From: Thermotoga maritima MSB8
GTDB taxonomy: Bacteria > Thermotogota > Thermotogae > Thermotogales > Thermotogaceae
Length of the DNA: 64,000 nucleotides
Assembly (NCBI RefSeq): GCF_000008545.1
Contig: NC_000853.1
Location: forward strand, 1,068,465-1,132,464
Direction of reading: 5' to 3'
The notes below the pieces were generated by a model that did not search any database, was not told the origin of the DNA, and saw only the letters and a program-made list of their open reading frames with translations. The position numbers and the translations under genes were made by a program. Positions 58,503 to 64,000 of the stretch are shown piece after piece (position 1 is the stretch's first letter; each line of letters starts with the position of its first letter).

Positions 58503-59153
58503 ATGAGAAGACTTTTGTTGATTATGCTGGCTTTGGTAGTGAGTTCCATGTTCTTCGCTGGATTTGTAGACGTTTACGCTTATGAGGGAGACCCAGATAA
58601 CGCGAAAGCGTTCGTCAGTATGGGTGATAGTGGCCACTGCAACAGACACGTATGGGAAATTCCCATGACTCTCGAAGTTCAGGTTGCCCAGTGGGTGCAC
58701 TGGAATCTCACGGGAACGAAATGGACCTGGTTCGTGAGGAAACCCGGAACGTACGTTGCCAATTGTATCACAGCCACGCTTCAGAGCAACAGCGATCTTG
58801 AGATCACTTTCAGCGGGTTTGATCACCTGAAGTACGCGACAGGAACGAGTGTCAACGATACCATTGAAGTGGAATACGCTTTTGGTCAGCAGGTTTATAG
58901 TATACCAGAAGACAACTGGACACCAGCACCTGATTTGAACAGTGTTGAGCTCCTGGTACCTGACAGCCGAGTTCTTCACAATGGAGCAACCTACAAACTC
59001 TGGAACAGGATACACGTTGTAAGATGCAACAGCGCATCCACCTATAGAGATTCTGGAATAATAATGCTCACCCTTAAGAATCAGAAGCCGTGGATAGACG
59101 ACGAAGGAAACTACGCGGATGATCTTGAAAAATACGTGAACAACCAGAGATAA
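58503..59153 (+). CDS. Exported protein, third of the paralogue set
   Basis: A 216-residue protein with signal peptide (LLIMLALVVSSMFFAG). It aligns along its length with the 57764 gene: EVQVAQWVHW, TKWTWFVRKPGTYVAN, GFDHLKYATGTSVND, WNRIHVVRCNSASTYR, NQKPWIDDEGNYADDLEKY. GGAGGGG is present before the ATG. A terminator hairpin follows, separating it from the secretin operon. Confidence 0.78.
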   Translation: MRRLLLIMLALVVSSMFFAGFVDVYAYEGDPDNAKAFVSMGDSGHCNRHVWEIPMTLEVQVAQWVHWNLTGTKWTWFVRKPGTYVANCITATLQSNSDLEITFSGFDHLKYATGTSVNDTIEVEYAFGQQVYSIPEDNWTPAPDLNSVELLVPDSRVLHNGATYKLWNRIHVVRCNSASTYRDSGIIMLTLKNQKPWIDDEGNYADDLEKYVNNQR

Positions 59154-59170
59154 ATCTTTCAAAAAAGGAA

Positions 59171-59200
59171 GGCGAGGGGTCTTCCCTCGCCTTTTATTTT
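59171..59200 (+). terminator. Terminator after the paralogue set
   Basis: GGCGAGGG and CCCTCGCC (59171-59178 and 59184-59191, loop GTCTT) are followed by TTTTATTTTTTT. A strong Rho-independent terminator, 17 bases after the last paralogue stop. Confidence 0.92.
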
Positions 59201-59214
59201 TTTATGGGAGAGTG

Positions 59215-60846
59215 ATGGGGATGAGAAGGATAAGTTTAATGGTTTTGATTCTGATGAGTGGTGTTTTTCTCGCGCAGGGTATCTCCGTTAGAATGGATCC
59301 CATCGTGGTGAGTAAAACCGTGAACCCGGGAACGAGTTTCAACTACGAGATCTTTCTGGAGAACGACAGCGAATTCGAATCCATCACACTGAAAGCGATG
59401 GTGATGGACATAACGGAAACTGAGGATGGAGCGTACGACCTGAAACAGCCGGGAAGCACAAAATATTCGATCGCAAGGTGGGTGAAGGTGGAACCCGACA
59501 CGATCACCGTTCCTCCCAAAGAAACCAAAACTGTCATCGTTACGGTGAACATTCCAAGGGGTGTTTCTGGAGGACTCTACGGTGCCGTTACCTTTGAAAT
59601 CCAGACGCCCCAATCGCAGGAGACACAAAGACCCGCCGAAGAGGGAGCATACGGTGAGATCGAATTCAAATACAGAATGGCGAGTTTTTTAGAAATCGTT
59701 GTTTCCGGAACGAGAAAGAGGATAGAGGCATTTCCCGCTTACTTCAAAGTGGAGAGGTCCGATGATATACCTTCCATAAGGATGCAGATAGGCGATGGTG
59801 CCCTTGTCTTCACGCTCGGCGTGCTGAACAAGAGCAACGTTCACATCGTCACGAAGGGTACACTCACGATAAAGACAAAAGAAGGTCGAACAATAGCGAA
59901 GATGCCTCTTGGTGCGGGAAGAGGTGTTGTTCTTCCCGACATCACGGTCAACATGAGAACGATCACAAGAAGATTCTTTCCTCCCGGAGAATACGTCGCG
60001 AGGGCCGTTGTCGATTACGGTGGAAGAAGACCGATCGTGGCAGAGACCACGTTCACAGTAACGTCAGAAAAAGTGGAGACTAAAGAAGAGAAAGAGGAAG
60101 CAAATCCTGTGATGATCACCGTGGATCCAGCAGATATCGAAATCAAAGCGATTCCAGGATCTTACAGATCAGCGATAGTGAAAGTATCGAACTTGGGAGA
60201 AGAGACCCTTCAGGTAGAAGGAAAGATTCTGCCCCTGGTTTATGACCTCTACGGAGAGATCCTTCCGGAAGAAGAAAGGGGTACTCCTCCCGAGTGGATC
60301 AAACTCACCCCAGCTTCTTTCAGTTTGAGACCTGGACAGTCCAGAAACGTGCGCGTCGCCGTGAGAATTCCAAAAGATTTCACGGGAGGTTATTACGCAG
60401 ATGTGATCTTCAAAACAGAAGGTGGTTTACAGACGGAAGTGGGGGCAAATCTTCTCGTGTTCGCTGGAAAGGACGAGGATATAACTAAAGAAGCGAGCGC
60501 CGATCTGGTTTACACCGTGAAGGAAGATGGTATTTACGCGGACATCGTCTTTGAGAACACGGGGAACTATCATCTTCTGCCGAAGATCACTTTCGGTTTG
60601 AACAGGATCACACCTCAGCAGGTGACGGACGAAGGTCTCATAATACCAGAAAAAGTGGAAAGTCTCATCCAGGAAGAGATCTCGTCGACGAATCCCGTAC
60701 TTCCAGGAACGAAGAGGATCTTCAGCATCTTCATACCCGTCGTTCTGGAAGAAGGTCAGTACGAACTGCTCGCGAGGTGCGACTACGGTAAGTCACCGAT
60801 CGTTTTGAGAAAGTCTTTCCAGATGGAAGGGAGGAATGGGGAATGA
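59215..60846 (+). CDS. Exported protein with duplicated Ig-like (DUF916/chaperone-like) domains
   Basis: A 543-residue protein with a signal peptide (ISLMVLILMSGVFLAQG). Two halves repeat one pattern. The first has VDPIVV-type start, WVKVEPDTITVPPKETKTV and PRGVSGGLYGAVTFE. The second has VDPADIEIKAIPGS, WIKLTPASFSLRPGQSRNV and PKDFTGGYYADVIFK. The pattern recalls DUF916 and pilus-chaperone Ig domains. It would be periplasmic or on the surface. First gene of the secretin operon. ATG 59215 and ATG 59221 are both possible starts. Confidence 0.75.
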   Translation: MGMRRISLMVLILMSGVFLAQGISVRMDPIVVSKTVNPGTSFNYEIFLENDSEFESITLKAMVMDITETEDGAYDLKQPGSTKYSIARWVKVEPDTITVPPKETKTVIVTVNIPRGVSGGLYGAVTFEIQTPQSQETQRPAEEGAYGEIEFKYRMASFLEIVVSGTRKRIEAFPAYFKVERSDDIPSIRMQIGDGALVFTLGVLNKSNVHIVTKGTLTIKTKEGRTIAKMPLGAGRGVVLPDITVNMRTITRRFFPPGEYVARAVVDYGGRRPIVAETTFTVTSEKVETKEEKEEANPVMITVDPADIEIKAIPGSYRSAIVKVSNLGEETLQVEGKILPLVYDLYGEILPEEERGTPPEWIKLTPASFSLRPGQSRNVRVAVRIPKDFTGGYYADVIFKTEGGLQTEVGANLLVFAGKDEDITKEASADLVYTVKEDGIYADIVFENTGNYHLLPKITFGLNRITPQQVTDEGLIIPEKVESLIQEEISSTNPVLPGTKRIFSIFIPVVLEEGQYELLARCDYGKSPIVLRKSFQMEGRNGE

Positions 60847-62006
60847 GAAAACTCGGTTTCGTTTTATTCGTGTTGATAACGGCGGTGATGACGGCACAGG
60901 AGGAACCCCTGGTGAGCAACATATTCCAGGACACCTACATTCTGGATGCTCTCGCTGATATATCCGCGCAGACAGGAATTCCAATCATAGCGGACACGAC
61001 TGTGACTGGTTTCATCACTATGGAGCTAAACGAAGTACCCCTGGAACAGGCACTGAAGATGATCCTCATGCCTGGAGGATACGTTTTCAAGAAGATGGAC
61101 GGCTTTTATCTTGTGGGATCACCAGATCCAGCGAATCCTGCCTTCAGATACCTTGCAGTTACAAAGACCTACAAGCTGAAATACATAACCACAGCCGACG
61201 CACAGGAACTTCTACCAGCAGTTTACAAGAGCTACGTCAAATTCAACGAGAAGAACAACATGGTAACCATCACAGCACCTGAAGAGATCATACAGGAGTT
61301 CGAAGAAGATCTCAAAAAGATAGACATCCCGATACCGCAGGTGAAAATCAGCGTGATCGTCACAGAAGTTTCCAAAGATTACTCGAACGAACTGGGGTTG
61401 AACAGTTTAGATTACTCCTTCGGCTCTGGTCAGGAATTCAACGAGAACTGGTCGGCCACCCTCGGTCTGGTAACAGGTATCATCGACGTTCAGACAGATG
61501 TCTTCGGTCAGATTCTAGCTCAATTGAAACTTCTCGAGGAAGATCAGAAAGCAAAGATTACAGCCGATCCCTGGATCATTGTGAAGAGCGGAGAAAAGGC
61601 TTCTCTCTTCTTGGGGGAAAGACAGGTTGTTCTCCTTCAGGCTGAAGGAGCGGTGAGCAGGATCGAGTCCATAGACGTTGGGGTGAGCATCGACATTCAG
61701 CCACGTGTGATGGACAAAGAGGAACTCGAGCTCACACTCTCACCAAAGGTCAGTCACTTCGCAGGAGAAAAACTCGGAACATTTGCTGTAAAACAGAACG
61801 AACTCTCTACAACACTTTTCCTGAAAAACGGTCAAACTGTTGTGATCTCCGGTGCCACCATCGAAGACAGCGCCCAGACCAGCTCCGGAGTGCCCATACT
61901 GAACAAGATTCCACTCATAAGATACCTCTTCGGTGGTACGACGAAAAAAGATTCCCAAAAAGAACTCTACATATTCATCAAGGCGGAAATCCAGGGAAGT
62001 GAGTGA
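60843..62006 (+). CDS. Short secretin (GspD/PilQ family)
   Basis: A 387-residue protein with a signal peptide (to about 19), an STN/N0-like domain (about 22-85), an N1-like domain (about 100-160, YITTADAQELLPAVYKSY) and a C-terminal secretin domain. The secretin tail shows SSGVPILNKIPLIRYLFGG and LYIFIKAEI. Classic PilQ or GspD proteins are 600 residues or more, so this one has few N domains. It forms an outer membrane pore, likely for a pilus or secretion pathway. Four-base overlap with the Ig-like gene. Confidence 0.87.
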   Translation: MRKLGFVLFVLITAVMTAQEEPLVSNIFQDTYILDALADISAQTGIPIIADTTVTGFITMELNEVPLEQALKMILMPGGYVFKKMDGFYLVGSPDPANPAFRYLAVTKTYKLKYITTADAQELLPAVYKSYVKFNEKNNMVTITAPEEIIQEFEEDLKKIDIPIPQVKISVIVTEVSKDYSNELGLNSLDYSFGSGQEFNENWSATLGLVTGIIDVQTDVFGQILAQLKLLEEDQKAKITADPWIIVKSGEKASLFLGERQVVLLQAEGAVSRIESIDVGVSIDIQPRVMDKEELELTLSPKVSHFAGEKLGTFAVKQNELSTTLFLKNGQTVVISGATIEDSAQTSSGVPILNKIPLIRYLFGGTTKKDSQKELYIFIKAEIQGSE

Positions 62007-62008
62007 TT

Positions 62009-63115
62009 ATGAAATGGTCGTTGATGATCTTTCTGATTCTCGCTGTTGCAACGGTGTTCTCAGAGTCCATGATCATGTATCAGTTCGTGATGGCAGAGGT
62101 GAAAGAAAGCACTGGAACTGGAGTTTCTCTGGAGGAGCTCTATCTCAGTACCGATGAGTCCAGCGAGGGTTCGATACACTACTCGAGTGATACAGTAGAA
62201 TTGAAGCTTTTTCCACTCTCTATAAAGGTGAAATTTCCCGTGATACGCGATTCCTACAGAATTCTTTCAAAACCCTGGATCCTCACTGTCCTCGGAAAAC
62301 CTGCCGTTGTACGTGTAGGAAGGGAGGAGATCCTCACAGTAACACAGGGGATGACAACGGTCCAGGAAATGTACCTTTCGATAACACCACAGCAACTGGA
62401 TAAAAAAAGCGTTCTATCTGAGATCGAAATGAAACTGGATGGTGCGCATCTTCGAACGAAACTCTGGATTTCCCAGGAAGATTTCCAGCCGATAGCCTAC
62501 TCCAAATTCAAAACGGATGAGAAAGAACACAGGATGATCGTTTTCTGCAGGTCTCTCGTTGTAGAAAAACCTCCTGAAGAAAAAGTCTTCGTTGCGGGGA
62601 ATGTTTCTGGACTTGAGGAGTTCATGGGTAAAGAAGAAGAAGAAAGATCTGAAGAGAGTTTCATACTGCTTTCCTCTCATCCAGAAGCCAGAGTAAGTCT
62701 CTGGTTGAACAAAAACATCCACTTTTCCGCTTCTTTTCCCGATGGACTTCTCATAGAAACGAAACTGTTTGGAGAAGAATTGAAACTCGGGGCCATCTAC
62801 TGGCGGTTCAGATATTTGGGAGTAGGATTTTCAGATCGTACCAGTGTGGGAAACCTTTCACTTTCAGCTGGTGTGTACGCACTCTTCGATTTCACAAAAT
62901 TCTCTGGAATACTCTGGTGGGGTAGGGGGGATCTGAAACTCAACAGATTTTCCGCAAGCCTTTCTTTCAGAAGTCACTGGACACTCGAGGAAACGCCGTG
63001 GGAAGTGTCATTAAGTGCAGGGTACGATCTTAGCAAGAATATAACTGTTCTTTTAGGAGTAACATATGACTCTACAAACTACAAGATTTTCGTTGGGGTG
63101 AGGTACTCATTTTGA
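62009..63115 (+). CDS. Probable outer membrane beta-barrel protein
   Basis: A 368-residue protein with a signal peptide (SLMIFLILAVATVFS), an N-terminal periplasmic part (about 25-190) and an acidic linker near 200 (GKEEEERSEESF). A C-terminal run of short amphipathic strands ends in VGVRYSF, the aromatic end typical of barrel proteins. No family recognised. The ATG has GGGAAGTGAG just upstream and overlaps the secretin stop region, so it belongs to that operon and may be its partner in the toga membrane. Confidence 0.72.
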   Translation: MKWSLMIFLILAVATVFSESMIMYQFVMAEVKESTGTGVSLEELYLSTDESSEGSIHYSSDTVELKLFPLSIKVKFPVIRDSYRILSKPWILTVLGKPAVVRVGREEILTVTQGMTTVQEMYLSITPQQLDKKSVLSEIEMKLDGAHLRTKLWISQEDFQPIAYSKFKTDEKEHRMIVFCRSLVVEKPPEEKVFVAGNVSGLEEFMGKEEEERSEESFILLSSHPEARVSLWLNKNIHFSASFPDGLLIETKLFGEELKLGAIYWRFRYLGVGFSDRTSVGNLSLSAGVYALFDFTKFSGILWWGRGDLKLNRFSASLSFRSHWTLEETPWEVSLSAGYDLSKNITVLLGVTYDSTNYKIFVGVRYSF

Positions 63116-63166
63116 TCCTTCTCTATCCCCATTTCTCCCGATACATTCATTAACCACATTTCTTTG

Positions 63167-63207
63167 AGCGTCGCTGCTTCAAATGCGAGGCAGCGGCGCT
63201 ATTTTTT
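63167..63207 (+). terminator. Terminator of the secretin operon
   Basis: AGCGTCGCTGC (63167-63177) and GCAGCGGCGCT (63190-63200) pair with one G-U, loop of 12, followed by ATTTTTT. It stops plus-strand transcription; no T-run exists on the minus side. Confidence 0.9.
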
Positions 63208-63218
63208 GATCTGTGTTT

Positions 63219-64000
63219 TCAGGAAATTTCGTACTGACCTTTCTTCACTCCAACTTTCTCAAGAGCGTCTACCACACGTTTTTCCATTGTTGGACGACGC
63301 TGTTCGGGACAGTGGAAGAGAATTCGGATAGTTTCACCTGAGAAGGTAATCACGTCTCCCTTTCGAAGCTGAGATGCTACCCTTTGGGAAACATCTTCAG
63401 TGCTGATACTCTTATCTGTCAGTTTCACCTCGACGAGGACAAAGGATTTTTCTCTTCTTCGACTCTCCAGAAAGAGGAATCTTTCAAAGAGCTTTTCATC
63501 GACCACCACTGCTTTGTTACCGTTCAGCATGAATTCTGAATCTCTTTTGGAGAGAAAGTCATCGAATTTCAATCGAGGCTTGATCCCTATCTCCATAAGA
63601 TGACTCGAGAGCTTGTCGTATACACGTTTTGCCCTTGTGATATCACCCTTTTTCAAAAGAACTTCAATGGCTCTGTAGTACATATCCTCGTCGTAAGGCT
63701 CTCTCTGAAAATAAGCGTTTACCATCTCGAGAGCGGCGTCGTAATCTTTTTTCGATAGATACAACTTGAAGAGCTCTTTTAGAACATCTGAGTACCACGA
63801 TTCGTAGATTTCTCTGATTTCCTGCACCCATTCTGCGAAAATGTCTTCGACTAGAAATGGCCCTGTGTAAATCTCGAACATCCTCTTAAGGAGTTTTTCA
63901 CGTTCAGCATCTGATGTGGCTTTCATCAGATTTCTGTGACACTCTTCGAAAATATCTGCGTCTATGGTGATTTCACCTCCCGGGAAGAAACAGCAGAGGT
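63219..64000 (-). CDS. BTAD-containing regulator, N terminus outside window
   Basis: The frame stays open to the right edge, so the 5' end lies beyond the window. The visible 260 residues begin LCCFFPGGEITIDADIFEEC. They include a bacterial transcriptional activator (BTAD/SARP-type) helical repeat domain: EIYTGPFLVEDIFAEW, KKDYDAALEMVNAYFQRE and ITRAKRVYDKLSSHLMEIG. The last 110 residues (FVLVEVKLTD, LRKGDVITFSGETIRILFHC) look like a degenerate GGDEF-type domain lacking the GGDEF motif. An N-terminal winged helix or ATPase is expected outside. Likely a transcription regulator. Confidence 0.72.
   Translation of the reverse strand, partial: LCCFFPGGEITIDADIFEECHRNLMKATSDAEREKLLKRMFEIYTGPFLVEDIFAEWVQEIREIYESWYSDVLKELFKLYLSKKDYDAALEMVNAYFQREPYDEDMYYRAIEVLLKKGDITRAKRVYDKLSSHLMEIGIKPRLKFDDFLSKRDSEFMLNGNKAVVVDEKLFERFLFLESRRREKSFVLVEVKLTDKSISTEDVSQRVASQLRKGDVITFSGETIRILFHCPEQRRPTMEKRVVDALEKVGVKKGQYEIS

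Overview
The window is chromosomal DNA of a hyperthermophilic Thermotoga, most likely the T. maritima group. Gene order, tight overlapping operons, strong GGAGG-type ribosome binding sites with many GTG/TTG starts, and proteins rich in Lys/Glu/Arg all point there. From memory the order resembles the TM1054-TM1119 stretch of T. maritima; no search was run. No insertion sequences, tRNAs, rRNAs or CRISPR arrays were seen. One structural RNA, the long SRP RNA, is present on the minus strand.

Layout. (1) 1-5829: an LptB-like ATPase cut by the left edge, a LOG-like Rossmann protein, CutA, a one-subunit K+ channel with an RCK domain, a GltB-type FMN protein, SpoVS and an MFS carrier. (2) 5915-24077: a rhamnose/glucuronide catabolic locus. 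The minus strand carries a DeoR-type repressor, a GH4 glycosidase with an alpha-glucuronidase-like signature, a five-gene Opp-type importer, GH2 beta-glucuronidase and a DUF2264 protein. The divergent plus strand carries an ASRT-family protein, rhaA, rhaD, rhaB and a large GH106-like rhamnosidase. Together they would import and cut oligosaccharides containing rhamnose and uronic acid and feed rhamnose into central metabolism. Inverted repeats lie at both control regions, and part of the importer is unusually AT-rich. (3) 24149-33732: an 11-gene minus-strand housekeeping operon from metG and gyrA through archease, lexA, a STAS protein, rpiB, prmA, DUF501, panC and a phosphodiesterase to a PP-loop protein. 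(4) 33793-55663: about 22 kb of plus-strand genes with no gap above about 40 bases. It holds DUF4438, rhomboid, the Trk K+ uptake system, hisS, two nitrilase-like relics, argS, rlmD, purB, purA, argF, tmk, an ABC-2 permease, a phosphodiesterase, rnc and a radical SAM protein, and ends in a seven-gene Mrp/Mbh-type cation antiporter cluster.

(5) 55655-64000: cell envelope genes. On the minus strand are a prepilin-like gene that starts inside the 3' end of the SRP RNA gene, the SRP RNA itself, and a small cupin. On the plus strand are three tandem secreted paralogues, a strong terminator, then an operon of a duplicated Ig-like exported protein, a short secretin and a probable outer membrane beta-barrel. 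A regulator with a BTAD domain is cut by the right edge.

The two least familiar items are: (a) an Mrp antiporter subunit of the MbhD/DUF4040 type carrying an apparent solute-binding-protein family 3 domain at its C terminus; (b) the exported paralogue, Ig-like, secretin and barrel set, which looks like a surface assembly or secretion module of the toga envelope.
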